Shown here piece after piece: positions 34,350-44,054 of a stretch of 64,000 nt of DNA; the stretch's first letter is position 1, and every line of letters begins with the position of its first letter. Source of the stretch: Dehalococcoidia bacterium (GTDB lineage Bacteria > Chloroflexota > Dehalococcoidia > Lucifugimonadales > UBA1123); assembly GCA_009838465.1 (NCBI GenBank), contig VXRN01000025.1:30196-94195 (forward strand). Reading direction: 5' to 3'. A model generated the notes under the pieces. The model was not told where the DNA came from. It worked only from the letters and a program-made list of their open reading frames with translations, and searched no databases. A program made the position numbers and the translations under genes.

Positions 34350-35249
34350 TTACGAGTCGTTGACGGGAAGGTCCACGTGGTACTCATCCATGATGGGATC
34401 GAACTTGCTGGTGAAGCTCTCGTCCGCCTCCCAGAGCGGGAGCCTGGGAGTGCCAATGTCGAACCCGGCGCGGTTGACCGCGTACTTGATGGGCACAGGG
34501 TTGGTCACCCAGAAGATGGCCTTGAAGAATGGCAGCAGCCTGCGATGCTCGGCGGCGGCTGCCTCGATGTCCCCTTCCAGGATGCGCCCCATCATCTCCT
34601 TGATCTGGAGTCCCACGATATGGGCGGCGACGCTGACGATGCCGTAGCCGCCGGTACACATGATGGAGAAGGTCTCGTCGTCGTTGCCCGACCATACTCT
34701 GAATCCGTCGGGCGCGCCGTCTATGATGCGCGTAATCTGTTCGGGGTCGCTGGATGCCTCTTTCACGCCCACGATATTCTCTATCTCCGCCAGGCGGAGA
34801 GTGGTCTCGTGGGTCATGTTGAGCGAGGTCCTGGACGGCACATTGTAGAGAATTCCCGGAAGCGAGGTGGCCTCGGCAATCGCCTTGAAGTTCTGGTACA
34901 GACCCTCCTGGCTCGGCTTATTGTACGCCGGCACCGTGAGAAGCAGCGCGTCCGCGCCGATCTTCTCGGCCTCCACGGACAGTTCGACCGACTTCCTGTG
35001 GTTGTTGTCGGTGGTCCCGGCTACCACTGCCGCCTCGTCGCCGACCTCTTCCTTAACCTCGGCGAACAGGCGTATCTTCTCGTCGTCACTCATGGAAGGA
35101 GACTCGCCCGTCGTGCCACCGATCACGAGACCGTCGGAGCCTGAGTCGAGAAGCGCGCGTGCGAGTTTGCGCGCCTTTGTGTAATCAATCTCGCCCTCGT
35201 CGTCAAAGGGCGTAACCATCGCAGTCAGAAGGCGTCCAATCTCAGCCAT
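34350..35249 (-). CDS. dapA: 4-hydroxy-tetrahydrodipicolinate synthase
   Basis: 299-residue TIM barrel that condenses pyruvate with aspartate semialdehyde in lysine/diaminopimelate synthesis. GGTTGESPSMSDDEK near 43-57 holds the conserved Thr pair, YNVPSRTS carries the catalytic Tyr and Arg, and GVKEASSDPEQ the Schiff-base Lys. GAGGAGG precedes the ATG. It follows asd by 22 bp. Confidence 0.96.
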   Translation of the reverse strand: MAEIGRLLTAMVTPFDDEGEIDYTKARKLARALLDSGSDGLVIGGTTGESPSMSDDEKIRLFAEVKEEVGDEAAVVAGTTDNNHRKSVELSVEAEKIGADALLLTVPAYNKPSQEGLYQNFKAIAEATSLPGILYNVPSRTSLNMTHETTLRLAEIENIVGVKEASSDPEQITRIIDGAPDGFRVWSGNDDETFSIMCTGGYGIVSVAAHIVGLQIKEMMGRILEGDIEAAAAEHRRLLPFFKAIFWVTNPVPIKYAVNRAGFDIGTPRLPLWEADESFTSKFDPIMDEYHVDLPVNDS

Positions 35250-35271
35250 ATCAACCTCCTCGGTCGGCGTT

Positions 35272-36291
35272 CTACTTCAGCAGCAGGTCTCGTTCGAGAA
35301 TCTCTTCGGCAATCTGGAGGGAATTCAGCGCGGCGCCCTTTCTCAGGTTGTCGCACGAAAGCCACATCGCAATGCCGTTATCGAGCGCGATGTCCTCACG
35401 AATGCGTCCGACGAACACATCATCCTGACCCTCGGCCTCGATGGGCGTAGGATACACGTTTGAGCCGGGGTCGTCCACCACGCGGATGCCGGGCGCTCCG
35501 GCCAGAATCTCGCGGACCTCACCGGGGCTGATGGCGTCGGAGAACTCGACGTTCACCGCTTCGCTGTGGCTGACGACTACCGGGACGCGGACGCAAGTGG
35601 ATGAGACTCTAATGTCAGGTGCGTGCATTATCTTGCGCGTCTCGTTCTGCATCTTCATCTCTTCGTTGGTGTAGCCGTTGTCCCAGAACGGCTCGACATG
35701 CGGCAGAACGCTGAACGCTATCTGGTGCGGATACACTTCGGCGTTCGCCTCTTTGCCGGCGAGAATGTCGCCGGACTGGTCGCGGAGTTCCTGCGCGGCG
35801 GCGGCTCCCGTTCCGGTTACAGACTGGTAGGTGGCCGCGATGACCCGCCTGACGGCGTTCTGCTCGTGCAGAGGCTTGAGCGCCATGACGAGTGGGGTCG
35901 TCGTACAGTTGGGTATGGAGACGATTCCTTCGTGGTAGTCGAGGTCGTCGCCGTTGACTTCAGGGACGACCAGCGGCACGTTGCCTTGCATTCGGAAGGC
36001 GGAACTGTCGTCTATAGCAATTGCACCGTATTCGGCGGCCAGTGGGGCTAGTTCGCGGCTGATGGCCGTGGAGGCGGCGATGAACGCAAAGTCAACCTCG
36101 CTGAGCAGCTCGGGGGTGGCGAGTTCGACCTCGATCTCCTCGCCCCTGAGCTTGAGTTTCTTGCCGACAGAACGCTCGGAGGCGCAGAGGCGAACGGACT
36201 TCAGTGGGAAGTCGCGCTTTTCGAGGATGTTGAGAAAGACCTGTCCGACGGCGCCTGTCGCGCCGACTATAGCGATGCTGCACTCGTTCAA
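35272..36291 (-). CDS. asd: Aspartate-semialdehyde dehydrogenase
   Basis: 339 residues, standard length. It makes aspartate semialdehyde from aspartyl phosphate with NADPH. IAIVGATGAVGQVFL near the start binds NADP, and VSIPNCTTTPLVMAL carries the nucleophilic Cys. It starts at TTG with a GGGAGA site. It stands in the order dapB - PIN toxin pair - asd - dapA on the minus strand. Confidence 0.96.
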   Translation of the reverse strand: MNECSIAIVGATGAVGQVFLNILEKRDFPLKSVRLCASERSVGKKLKLRGEEIEVELATPELLSEVDFAFIAASTAISRELAPLAAEYGAIAIDDSSAFRMQGNVPLVVPEVNGDDLDYHEGIVSIPNCTTTPLVMALKPLHEQNAVRRVIAATYQSVTGTGAAAAQELRDQSGDILAGKEANAEVYPHQIAFSVLPHVEPFWDNGYTNEEMKMQNETRKIMHAPDIRVSSTCVRVPVVVSHSEAVNVEFSDAISPGEVREILAGAPGIRVVDDPGSNVYPTPIEAEGQDDVFVGRIREDIALDNGIAMWLSCDNLRKGAALNSLQIAEEILERDLLLK

Positions 36292-36378
36292 CTTGATATT
36301 CTCCCATCGGCAAGATTTGGAAAAATGATAGCGGTTTGGCTACGAGGGTATCAAGGAAGGGATAGCACTGAGTGAGAC

Positions 36379-36789
36379 CTACGCTGCCTGTATGAGTCTC
36401 AGGCCAGGGATGTTGATAAAATCCCTGTCAGCCGTAGCCAATGGGCAGTTCAGCATCAGCGCGGTGGCGGCAATCCATGCGTCCGCTATTCCAAGTTCGC
36501 GACCCGCGCGTTTGCGTTCGGCGCGTAATCTGGCGCAGATGTCCACCAGCCGTGAATTGGGCCAAATTATCTCGTAATAACCTAACTGCTGAGCCAGTTC
36601 GTCCTGCCGCACCTCGCCCCAGTTAGCATGATACGCACCGTGCCATAACTCTTCTACAGTCTGGAATGAAAGCGCTAGGTGTCGGTTCGCAATCTGAGCG
36701 CGATAATATTCGGCTTGAGCGCGTTCCCGTATAAAAAGCGATACGATGCTGGTATCAAGCACGACATACGTGGAACTCGCCAGCGTCAA
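36379..36789 (-). CDS. vapC: PIN-domain toxin (VapC-like)
   Basis: 136-residue PIN nuclease, expected to cut tRNA or other RNA. The acidic cluster includes the Asp in VVLDTSIVSLF (Asp12), Glu in VEELWHGAY, Asp in GIADAWIAATA and the Asp in LATADRDF. It starts at TTG (36789), overlapping the TGA of the upstream partner by 4 bp (TTGA), as is common in toxin-antitoxin pairs. Confidence 0.85.
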   Translation of the reverse strand: MTLASSTYVVLDTSIVSLFIRERAQAEYYRAQIANRHLALSFQTVEELWHGAYHANWGEVRQDELAQQLGYYEIIWPNSRLVDICARLRAERKRAGRELGIADAWIAATALMLNCPLATADRDFINIPGLRLIQAA

Positions 36790-37199
36790 TCTTCCCTACT
36801 TCCTCGAAATGCGCTCTCAAAGAGTTCCCATTCTTCGTCCGTCATATTGATGGTCGTCATATTATCCGGGTCGAATATCTTTGGATTCGGGTTATCCAGG
36901 AATGCTTCCAGGTCAAAACCTCCGTCACGATTGTGGTTTATGCCCTTTGCGTAAACTATTTCCCATCGGTCATTTTCATTGATTATGCCGTGTCCGCTGA
37001 CCTCGATGTATTGGCGATCCTCATTCCTTACCATTTCGTCATCCAGGTCAGCATCGAAAGATAGCGGAACGTGGTCGTCAGGATAGCGGACCAACTTGGC
37101 CGTCCGCTGTTCAAGGTTCACATCTTTCAGCCGGCCGTACAGCAGCGCTGGCACGAACGTACCTTCCCTGTCGAGTTTTGCATCCGACTTCTTATTCAT
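36786..37199 (-). CDS. Putative antitoxin or partner of the PIN toxin
   Basis: 137 residues, acidic, with no recognised DNA-binding domain of the AbrB, RHH or Phd type. The C-terminus has MTTINMTDEEWELFESAF, which could wrap the toxin as antitoxin tails do. A GAGGAGG site precedes the ATG. The antitoxin role is inferred only from its overlap with vapC; it is larger than typical VapB proteins (about 70-100 residues). Confidence 0.6.
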   Translation of the reverse strand: MNKKSDAKLDREGTFVPALLYGRLKDVNLEQRTAKLVRYPDDHVPLSFDADLDDEMVRNEDRQYIEVSGHGIINENDRWEIVYAKGINHNRDGGFDLEAFLDNPNPKIFDPDNMTTINMTDEEWELFESAFRGSRED

Positions 37200-37252
37200 A
37201 CTGTTCCTCCTCTCCGCTCTTATAGCGCGATGCGAGACGCGCGAATACCGCG

Positions 37253-38047
37253 CTACGCCAGCCCCATGATGTTCTCCAGGCCGACGGTGAGCCCGCTGCG
37301 GTTGACCACTTCGCGGATGGCCATGGTTACGCCGGGCATGAAGCTCTCGCGGTTCATAGAGTCGTGGCGGATGGTGAGCGTCTGACCGAGCGCGCCGAAT
37401 ACCAACTGGTGGTGGGCCACCAGACCTGCCATCCTCGCGCTGTGGACGCTGACACCCTGGAAGTCGCCGCCGCGCGGACCGGCGATCAGCTCCTTTTCGG
37501 CCCTGACGTTGGTGAACTCGCCGCCTTTACCCTCGACCGCGGCCATGGCGATAGCAAGAGCCGTTCCCGACGGAGCGTCTATCTTGGCCTCGTGGTGCAT
37601 TTCGGTGAGGTCGGCGTAGTCGAAGAACTGGGACGCTATCTTGGCCAGGTGGATCATTATCACGGCGCCCATCGCGAAGTTCGGAGCGATTATGATTCCC
37701 ACCGAGTGGTCGTTTGCGAGCTCTTCCGCCTCCTGGTAGTCGGAAACAGAGAGACCGGTCGAGCCCACGACCACGTTCACTTTGTAAGCGGCGGCGGCCC
37801 TTATGACACACATGGCTCCGTCGGCACTGGAAAAGTCCACGACGACATCTACACCTGACAACACGTCAGTAATATTGTCAGAAATTGGTACGCTGCCGGA
37901 GCCGTCCGGCAGCGAAATCTGGCCGGGCTCGGCCATCCCGTCGGCTGCGCCGACAGGGTTCATGTCGGGCGCGCCGGAGACGGCGCGGAGGACCTCCTGC
38001 CCCATCTTTCCCAACGCTCCGTGTACGGCGACATTTATGGATGACAT
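37253..38047 (-). CDS. dapB: 4-hydroxy-tetrahydrodipicolinate reductase
   Basis: 264 residues. It reduces the DapA product with NAD(P)H. INVAVHGALGKMGQEVL is the N-terminal Rossmann loop, VVGSTGLS and IAPNFAMGAV are family motifs, and EMHHEAKIDAPSGTAL contains the catalytic His and Lys. AGGAGG precedes the ATG. It is separated from asd/dapA by the toxin pair. Confidence 0.96.
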   Translation of the reverse strand: MSSINVAVHGALGKMGQEVLRAVSGAPDMNPVGAADGMAEPGQISLPDGSGSVPISDNITDVLSGVDVVVDFSSADGAMCVIRAAAAYKVNVVVGSTGLSVSDYQEAEELANDHSVGIIIAPNFAMGAVIMIHLAKIASQFFDYADLTEMHHEAKIDAPSGTALAIAMAAVEGKGGEFTNVRAEKELIAGPRGGDFQGVSVHSARMAGLVAHHQLVFGALGQTLTIRHDSMNRESFMPGVTMAIREVVNRSGLTVGLENIMGLA

Positions 38048-38092
38048 GAGATACCTCCTCAGATGAATCTACCTTATGCAGTATATCAGCAA

Positions 38093-38117
38093 GAGGGCGG
38101 CTGATTAGGCCGCCCTC
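38093..38117 (-). terminator. Terminator-like hairpin after pnp
   Basis: GAGGGCGGC (38093-38101) pairs perfectly with GCCGCCCTC (38109-38117) around a 7-nt loop, in the gap between the pnp stop and the dapB start. The following minus-strand sequence TTGCTGATAT is a poor T-tract, so read-through to dapB is likely. Confidence 0.6.
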
Positions 38118-38151
38118 GCTTAGTTACTCGGTTGCTTTTGGTGAGTACAGG

Positions 38152-40527
38152 CTAGTCGCGATACCCTCTGCCCTCGCTTCTGCCCCTGCCTCTTCCACCG
38201 CGATAGCCGCCTCGGTCGCCGCCGTCGCGGTCACGGTCCCTGCCGCCGCGATAGCCGCCTCTGTCGCCACGGTCGCGGTCTCTGCCGCCACGGAAGCCGG
38301 AGCGGTCATCGCCCCTGTTCCTGCCGCCGCCGCGATAGCCTCCCCGGTCGCCGTCACGGTCGCCGCCTCTGCCGCGACCTCTGTCCGGGCCGTTTCTGCG
38401 CCCGCCGCCGCGACCCGCTCGCTGCCGCGCGCGCGCCGCCTCGAGTGGGTCTTCGTCGCCGTCGCCGAGGAGCGCCCTGCGAGACAGACGGACACGTCCG
38501 GTAGAGTCAACTTCGATCACCATGACGGTAACCTCGTCTCCAACGTTCACTTCGTCCTCTACTGAGGGCACGCGGTAGTTCGCAAGTTCGCTGATGTGGA
38601 CCATGCCGTCCTTGCCGGGAAGAAGCTCGATGAATGCGCCGAAGTCCGTGGTGCGAACAACCTTGCCGGTGTAGATTTCGCCGATCTCGATCTCGCGTGT
38701 GAGGTCCCTGATCATCTGGATCGCCTTATCGGAGGCGCTTCCCTCGCTCGAACCGATGATAATGGTCCCGTCGTCCTGTATGTCAACTGTCGCGCCCGTC
38801 TCCTCCACTATGCCGCGAATGGTCTTGCCGCCCGGCCCTATGACCGTGCCGATCTTGTCCACGGCTATCTGAATAGACTCCATGCGCGGAGCGTATTGGC
38901 TCAGCTCGGTCCTGTATGAGGGGATTGTCTCGTGGATGTTCTCCAGGATCACGGCGCGCGCTTCCTTGGCCTGCCGAAGCGCGTCGTATATCACGTCATA
39001 GCCGATGCTCTTGACCTTGATGTCGAGCTGTATGGCCGTAATGCCCTCGGTGGTCCCGGCGACCTTGAAGTCCATGTCGCCAAGGTGGTCTTCCTTGCCC
39101 TGGATGTCGGTGAGCGTTACGTATCTACCACCCTCTCCAGTTACGAGGCCGATGGATATGCCGGCGACCGGCGCCTTTATCGGGACTCCGGCGTCCATGA
39201 GCGCGAGGGTGCTGGCGCACACCGTTCCCATCGAGGTGGACCCATTGGAGCTAAGACACTCGCCCACCACTCGAATCGTGTAGGGGAACTCCTCCTCGCT
39301 CGGTATGACTGAGAACAGCGCCCTCTCGGCCAATGCTCCGTGTCCTATCTCGCGCCGCCCGGTAGAGCGTATGGGCCGCGCCTCGCCGGTAGAAAACGGC
39401 GGGAAGTTGTAGTGGAGCATGAATCGTTTTGTCTCTTCCGGCGTGAGATTGTCGAGCTTCTGGACATCTCCAACCGAGCCGAGCGTACAGATGCCAAGTA
39501 CCTGCGTCTCGCCTCTCGTAAACAGGCCCGTGCCATGAGTACGTGGAAGCAGACTCACCTCGCTGGATATGGGACGAATCTCGTCTAGCGAACGACCGTC
39601 GGGCCGCTCACTATTCTCCAACACCCTCTGCTTGAAGGCGGCTTCCATAGCCTCGTCCAGGGCCGCTTCTATCTCCTGAGCCTGGTAATCTTCGCTGTAC
39701 TTCTCGCTGATTCCGGCCTCTATTTCGGAGACCTTCTCATCGCTTTCGTCGGAAGGCAGTCCGAGAGCTTCGTTGAAAGAGCCCGCGACTTCCTCTATCA
39801 CCTTTTCGGTCAATTCGGCGTTGTAGCCCCTGGGAACGTACACCATCGGCGGCTTGCCGTGAGCTTCGGCAAGCTCTTCCTGGAGTTCAATCCCGTACAG
39901 GTTCATCTCCTGCGCGTACTCGATAGCCTGCTGGACCACATCCTCGGAAACCTCGCTGGCGCCGGCTTCCATCATGATGACGCCGGAGCGAGAACCCGCC
40001 ACAACAAGGTCAAGCGTACTGCGGTTGATTTCTTCGTAGGTCGGGTTGACGACAAACTCGCCGTCCAGGTATCCGATACGTGTCGCCGCTATGGGACCCT
40101 CGAAAGGAATGTCGGATACTGTCAATGCCGCGGATGCGCTTGTGACCGCGGTGATGTCGTAGGGGTTGACGGTATCTATCGAGAGGGGGGTGATGATTAG
40201 CTGGACTTCGTTCTTGAAGTCCTTGGGGAACAGTGGTCTGATTGGTCGGTCCGTAAGGCGCGCTATCAGGATCGAGGGAGTAGAGGGTCGCCCCTCCCGC
40301 TTGTGAAAGCTTCCCGGAATCTTGCCTCTGGCGTACAGTCGTTCCTCAACGTCCACCGTCAGCGGGAAGAAGTCTATTCCCTCCCTGGGGGACGAGGTCG
40401 TCGCGGTCACCAGAAGAACGTTGTCATGGTGTCTTACGAGGACCGATCCATTCGCCTTTTGCGCCAGCTTGCCGTATTCGAATGAGAGCGTTCCGCTCCC
40501 AATGTCGGTTTGAAAGGGGGTTGTCAT
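38152..40527 (-). CDS. pnp: Polynucleotide phosphorylase with RGG-rich tail
   Basis: 791 residues. It degrades RNA 3' to 5' using phosphate. Two RNase PH domains are followed by KH (about 555-610; [15 protein letters not shown]) and S1 ([20 protein letters not shown]). AGGAGG (40538-40543) supports the ATG at 40527. Beyond the S1 domain is an unusual tail of about 100 residues rich in Arg, Gly and Asp, with repeated RGGYRGG units. The normal length is about 700 residues. The tail probably adds RNA or protein contacts. Confidence 0.96.
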   Translation of the reverse strand: MTTPFQTDIGSGTLSFEYGKLAQKANGSVLVRHHDNVLLVTATTSSPREGIDFFPLTVDVEERLYARGKIPGSFHKREGRPSTPSILIARLTDRPIRPLFPKDFKNEVQLIITPLSIDTVNPYDITAVTSASAALTVSDIPFEGPIAATRIGYLDGEFVVNPTYEEINRSTLDLVVAGSRSGVIMMEAGASEVSEDVVQQAIEYAQEMNLYGIELQEELAEAHGKPPMVYVPRGYNAELTEKVIEEVAGSFNEALGLPSDESDEKVSEIEAGISEKYSEDYQAQEIEAALDEAMEAAFKQRVLENSERPDGRSLDEIRPISSEVSLLPRTHGTGLFTRGETQVLGICTLGSVGDVQKLDNLTPEETKRFMLHYNFPPFSTGEARPIRSTGRREIGHGALAERALFSVIPSEEEFPYTIRVVGECLSSNGSTSMGTVCASTLALMDAGVPIKAPVAGISIGLVTGEGGRYVTLTDIQGKEDHLGDMDFKVAGTTEGITAIQLDIKVKSIGYDVIYDALRQAKEARAVILENIHETIPSYRTELSQYAPRMESIQIAVDKIGTVIGPGGKTIRGIVEETGATVDIQDDGTIIIGSSEGSASDKAIQMIRDLTREIEIGEIYTGKVVRTTDFGAFIELLPGKDGMVHISELANYRVPSVEDEVNVGDEVTVMVIEVDSTGRVRLSRRALLGDGDEDPLEAARARQRAGRGGGRRNGPDRGRGRGGDRDGDRGGYRGGGRNRGDDRSGFRGGRDRDRGDRGGYRGGRDRDRDGGDRGGYRGGRGRGRSEGRGYRD
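38190..38400 (-). repeat. Repetitive sequence coding the RGG tail of PNPase
   Basis: Imperfect tandem DNA repeats, visible on the plus strand as CCGCGATAGCCGCC and related units, encode [16 protein letters not shown] blocks. Four RGG(Y/F)RGG blocks are visible. Such repeats expand and shrink easily, so tail length may vary among strains. Confidence 0.75.
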
Positions 40528-40561
40528 TAACTCAATGCCTCCTATGTGCGTGGAACCCATA

Positions 40562-40592
40562 GGAAGAAGAAAAGCGCCCTGTACGCGGGCGC
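40562..40592 (-). terminator. Rho-independent terminator after rpsO
   Basis: GCGCCC (40574-40579) pairs with GGGCGC (40587-40592); on the minus strand the stem is followed by TTTTCTTCTTCC. It lies between rpsO and pnp and would let only part of the transcripts reach pnp. Confidence 0.75.
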
Positions 40593-40604
40593 CGTGAAAT
40601 GGGA

Positions 40605-40868
40605 CTATCCTCTCAGGCCGAGCCTGGAGATAAGCGTTCTGTAACGGCCTACGTCCTCGCTGTTGAGGTAGCGCAGTAATCTCCTGCGCCGGCCTACCAT
40701 CTTGAGGAGTCCACGACGTGTGGACTCATCGTGCTTGTTTTCTCTCAAGTGCTGGGTCAGACGATTTATTCGGGCCGAAAGCAAGGCCACCTGAACCTCG
40801 GTGGAACCTGTGTCGTTATCGCTCGTCTTGTACTCAGTGATTATGGCCTGCTTCTCAGCCGCGTCCAA
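40605..40868 (-). CDS. rpsO: 30S ribosomal protein S15
   Basis: 87 residues, standard length and full conservation ([47 protein letters not shown]). It binds the central domain of 16S rRNA. It starts at TTG behind AGGAG. The rpsO-pnp order is conserved in many bacteria. Confidence 0.98.
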   Translation of the reverse strand: MDAAEKQAIITEYKTSDNDTGSTEVQVALLSARINRLTQHLRENKHDESTRRGLLKMVGRRRRLLRYLNSEDVGRYRTLISRLGLRG

Positions 40869-41123
40869 TCCCGTCTCCTGGGTTCCTAATCTTTTCTCTA
40901 TTTTCTTTTCTTCTTCGCCATTGAGTTTAGCACGCCGCGTTATGATTCTTCAAACGAGTCTTTGCCCTGTTTGGGCAGCGTCGCAGCGTGTTCCGCCTCG
41001 CAGAGCGAGTCGTACTCGCCGATCTTCAGGCTGCCCGGCTGTCGAACGCCGAACGGACGTAGAATCAGCGACAACTGCCACGCTTTTCTGGACATGGCGG
41101 CGAACATAAGCTCTTCTGTCAAT

Positions 41124-42044
41124 CTATCCGATATCTGCAAGGAATTCAGACACCGCTCTCTCGAAGCCGGACGGGTTGTCTCCCATCACCAGATGCCCTG
41201 CGTTCTCGACCGTCGCCAACTGTCCGTTGGGGATGCGCTCGTGCATATTGCCCGCCGTATCCAGCGCGATGATGTCGCTCAGCGCGCCGCGCACGACAAG
41301 GGTAGGGCAGGCGAGGCTTTCGAGGTACCCCCACAGGCGCGCTGTCGTTTCGGGGTCCTGCTGGAATCTGCGACCTCCGGGCTGTCGGAAGCGCTTGTCG
41401 TACTTCCAGGTCCATTTGCCGTTCGGAAGTTGCTTGAGATTGTGCAAAATAGAGCCGCGCACCTGCACCGGGTCGCGCCGTGGGTTGAACTTGAGCACCC
41501 GCTGAACGAAGTCGTCCACCGAGTCGAGTTCGTCTTCCTGCTGCACGAAGTTGCGTATATTCTGAGAACCGGACCGCATATTCTGAGGACCGGCGTCCAC
41601 GATCACCAGCGCGCGAATGTCGTCCCGGTGATTGGCAGCGTAGGTGAATGAGTTGCGACCTCCCATCGAGAGTCCCATCAGGACGAAGTCCTTCAGTCCG
41701 ATGGCCTCCACAACGGCGGCAATATCCTCCTGCTGTGTTTCGGGAGAGTAGTCGCCCTCCTCCGACCAGTCGCTGTCGCCATGTCCGCGCTGGTCGAGAG
41801 AGACGACGTGGAACCTGTCGCAGAAAGCCAGGGCCACGAAGTCCCAGGAGTGGCACGTCTGGGCGAAGCCGTGCAGAAGCAGCATATCGGGCGCGTCGGG
41901 GTTGCCCCAGTCGAGGTAGTGGAATCTCATTCCGTTGGCCTCGACGAATCTGTCCTCCGGCACGGCCTCACGCTCGAAGGTCACGCCTTGAGCTCGGGCG
42001 GCGTCGTGAAGAGATAGTCCCCGGTTCTCTGATGTTGTCGTCAA
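41124..42044 (-). CDS. Alpha/beta hydrolase
   Basis: 306-residue serine hydrolase. The nucleophile elbow is MGLSMGG (Ser126), the oxyanion strand LLLHGFAQTCHSW, and the catalytic His lies in ENAGHLVMGDNP near the C-terminus. The acid is probably in a later Asp of the GALSDIIALD stretch. Substrate unknown; epoxide-hydrolase- or dehalogenase-like members look similar. It starts at TTG after GGAG. Followed by a 250-bp gap to rpsO with no supported gene. Confidence 0.88.
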   Translation of the reverse strand: MTTTSENRGLSLHDAARAQGVTFEREAVPEDRFVEANGMRFHYLDWGNPDAPDMLLLHGFAQTCHSWDFVALAFCDRFHVVSLDQRGHGDSDWSEEGDYSPETQQEDIAAVVEAIGLKDFVLMGLSMGGRNSFTYAANHRDDIRALVIVDAGPQNMRSGSQNIRNFVQQEDELDSVDDFVQRVLKFNPRRDPVQVRGSILHNLKQLPNGKWTWKYDKRFRQPGGRRFQQDPETTARLWGYLESLACPTLVVRGALSDIIALDTAGNMHERIPNGQLATVENAGHLVMGDNPSGFERAVSEFLADIG

Positions 42045-42072
42045 CTTTTCATCTCCGATTCATTCTTTTTCA

Positions 42073-43494
42073 CTATTCAGCGTTCAAAATAGGACGTCGC
42101 GTATGCCACTCCGTGGCCTGTTCGTAAGCGTGAGCCGCCCGCAAGACTGTAGCCTCATCCCACTGTCTTCCGGCAAGCTGCATCCCGATTGGCATACCAT
42201 CCGAGGTGAAACCGCATGGGACGGAAATCGTGGGCTGCCCGGTGAGGTTGAAGGGACGGGTGAGTCGAGACATCAGCGAGAGAGCGTTTTCCTGCTTTCC
42301 CCCTACGTCGACAAACTCCTGGTCTATTCCGGTAGCTCCGACAGCGACCGAGGGAGCGAGAAGCAGGTCATACTTCTGCATCGCCTCTTCAAGCTGTGCG
42401 TTGTACGCGCTTCGCGCCCTCTGAGCCTTGATGTAGTCAACCGCTGGGGTGACCGCTCCGAGATGAAGACGAGCGCGAACGTCTGCGCCTATGTCCTCAG
42501 GACGGTCCCTGAGCTTGTCGAAAACGGTCTCCGCAGCTTCGGTGACGAGTATCGCGCTCGATATTCCAAGCGCGTGATTCAGCGCCGGTATCGAGCATCT
42601 CTCGACCTCGGCGCCGAGTTCCGAGAGAACTCCTGCCGCTCTGCACACCGCCTCGGCTACTTCCGGCGCTATGACGTCGTAGAAGAAGTCGTCCGGGATG
42701 CCTATGCGCAGCCCCGATATTCCATCTTCTATCCCTTCTGTGAAGTCCTCGGTTGGAACGTTGGCCGACGACGGGTCGCGTGGATCGTATCCCGCTATCG
42801 CGTTTAGAACTGTCGCTGAGTCCTTGACAGTGCGAGTCATAGGCCCCACGGTGTCCAGGCTCCAGGACAGCGGATATACCCCGTGCCTCGACACTCTGCC
42901 GAAGTTCGGCTTGAGCCCGACGATTCCGCAGAGCGCGCCGGGTATCCTGATCGAACCGCCCGTATCGCTCCCGAGCGCGGCCATGCACTGACCTGAGGAC
43001 ACGGCCGACCCCGACCCACCGCTCGATCCCCCGGTAATCCTGTCCGGATTCCATGGATTGCGAGCGGGGCCGTCGTGCGGGTTGACGCTGGTAGCGCCGA
43101 GCGCGAACTCGTGCATTTGCAGCTTGCCCATAAGTATCGCGCCCGCGTCGGCGAACTTCTCGGTCACCGCCGCGTCGTAGTCGGGAACGAAGTCGCGCAG
43201 TATCTTGGTGCCGGCGGTTGTGCGGATGCCTCTGGTGAAGTAAAGATCTTTCAGGCCGATGGGAATACCATGCAGCGGACCCCTGTATTCGCCGTTCGCT
43301 ATCTCTCGCTCCGCCGCCTCAGCGCTACGAGCGGCTTCCTCGGACAGCAGCGTTATGAATGCGTTCAGAGTGGACTCGGTTCGCTCGATGCGCTCCAAAT
43401 GCGCCCTCGTCAGTTCCACCGGGGATAGCTGACCCGACTCAATCAGACTGGCGGCCTCAGAAATTGACAGGAAGCAGAGTTCGTCGGCGTTCAT
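42073..43494 (-). CDS. Amidase signature enzyme (GatA-like)
   Basis: 473 residues with the Ser-cisSer-Lys catalytic set: Lys82 in GLKDLYF, the GGSSGG cis-Ser near 157, and Ser181 in SDTGGSIRIPGALCG. It hydrolyses an amide. Its ATG overlaps the stop of a small GatC-like gene by 4 bp. No gatB is present in the window, so it may be a stand-alone amidase with a GatC-type helper rather than part of the tRNA amidotransferase. Confidence 0.88.
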   Translation of the reverse strand: MNADELCFLSISEAASLIESGQLSPVELTRAHLERIERTESTLNAFITLLSEEAARSAEAAEREIANGEYRGPLHGIPIGLKDLYFTRGIRTTAGTKILRDFVPDYDAAVTEKFADAGAILMGKLQMHEFALGATSVNPHDGPARNPWNPDRITGGSSGGSGSAVSSGQCMAALGSDTGGSIRIPGALCGIVGLKPNFGRVSRHGVYPLSWSLDTVGPMTRTVKDSATVLNAIAGYDPRDPSSANVPTEDFTEGIEDGISGLRIGIPDDFFYDVIAPEVAEAVCRAAGVLSELGAEVERCSIPALNHALGISSAILVTEAAETVFDKLRDRPEDIGADVRARLHLGAVTPAVDYIKAQRARSAYNAQLEEAMQKYDLLLAPSVAVGATGIDQEFVDVGGKQENALSLMSRLTRPFNLTGQPTISVPCGFTSDGMPIGMQLAGRQWDEATVLRAAHAYEQATEWHTRRPILNAE

Positions 43495-43697
43495 TGGCTG
43501 TCGCCTTTCTGGTGCGCGTGTCCGAACGTGATGGCAGGTTCATGGGAGGCAAGATCGAATTCATCCAGCGCATCTACATCGTCAAGAGCGGCTTTGGCCC
43601 GTTCTACCAGGCTTTCAAGTTCGTCCCCTTCGATATCCAGGCCGATAATGCGGGCCTGCGCTCTCAGAGTCTCTTGCGATATATCTCGTGATGGCAT
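43491..43697 (-). CDS. GatC-like small subunit
   Basis: 68 residues from the ATG at 43697, or 83 from an ATG at 43742 that has no ribosome site. MPSRDISQETLRAQARIIGL and the following acidic helix resemble GatC and AtzG-like partners, which wrap around the amidase. It overlaps the amidase by 4 bp and is translationally coupled to it. Confidence 0.7.
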   Translation of the reverse strand: MPSRDISQETLRAQARIIGLDIEGDELESLVERAKAALDDVDALDEFDLASHEPAITFGHAHQKGDSQ

Positions 43698-43787
43698 TAT
43701 TGAGGGCACTCCGGTCGGTTGCTTTGACGAGACTAGCGGCATTGTACATTGGAATTTTACAGAAGTCGCCCATGGTGAGAAAGCGCT

Positions 43788-43934
43788 CAGGGTCTTTTCA
43801 TCATTTGGGTGTCACCAGAGCCATCCGTTCGTGGTGACCCTTCGACAAGCTCAGGACGAACCATGAACGGACGGCCCTTCGACAGGCTCAGGACGAACGA
43901 GAGATAGAAGACGAGGCGAAGGCGATAGACCCTG
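43788..43934 (+). mobile_element. MITE-like element, family B copy 3
   Basis: Best-preserved copy: CAGGGTC (43788-43794) and GACCCTG (43928-43934) are perfect 7-bp terminal inverted repeats. Inside are CCTTCGACAAGCTCAGGACG and CCTTCGACAGGCTCAGGACG. It is noncoding, about 147 bp, and in the same orientation as copy 2. It lies at the left edge of the KAP island. Confidence 0.65.
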
Positions 43935-44054
43935 GAGCGTTGGCAGGAATGGATATGGGACGAGGTCGGGTACTGGTACAATTCTGGGATGGTGTGTTTT
44001 CCAGTCGGACATATGACCAATGAATTCCATCGAAATTACGAGAATAGGTGAAGT

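Noticed and set aside
40940..41140. 66-codon frame on the minus strand between the hydrolase and rpsO
   Set aside because: TTG start inside the hydrolase end, no ribosome site and no recognised family. It could be a remnant, but I cannot support it.
43491..43697. True tRNA amidotransferase operon (GatCAB)
   Set aside because: gatB is not present and the GatC-like gene is short, so only the family level is claimed.
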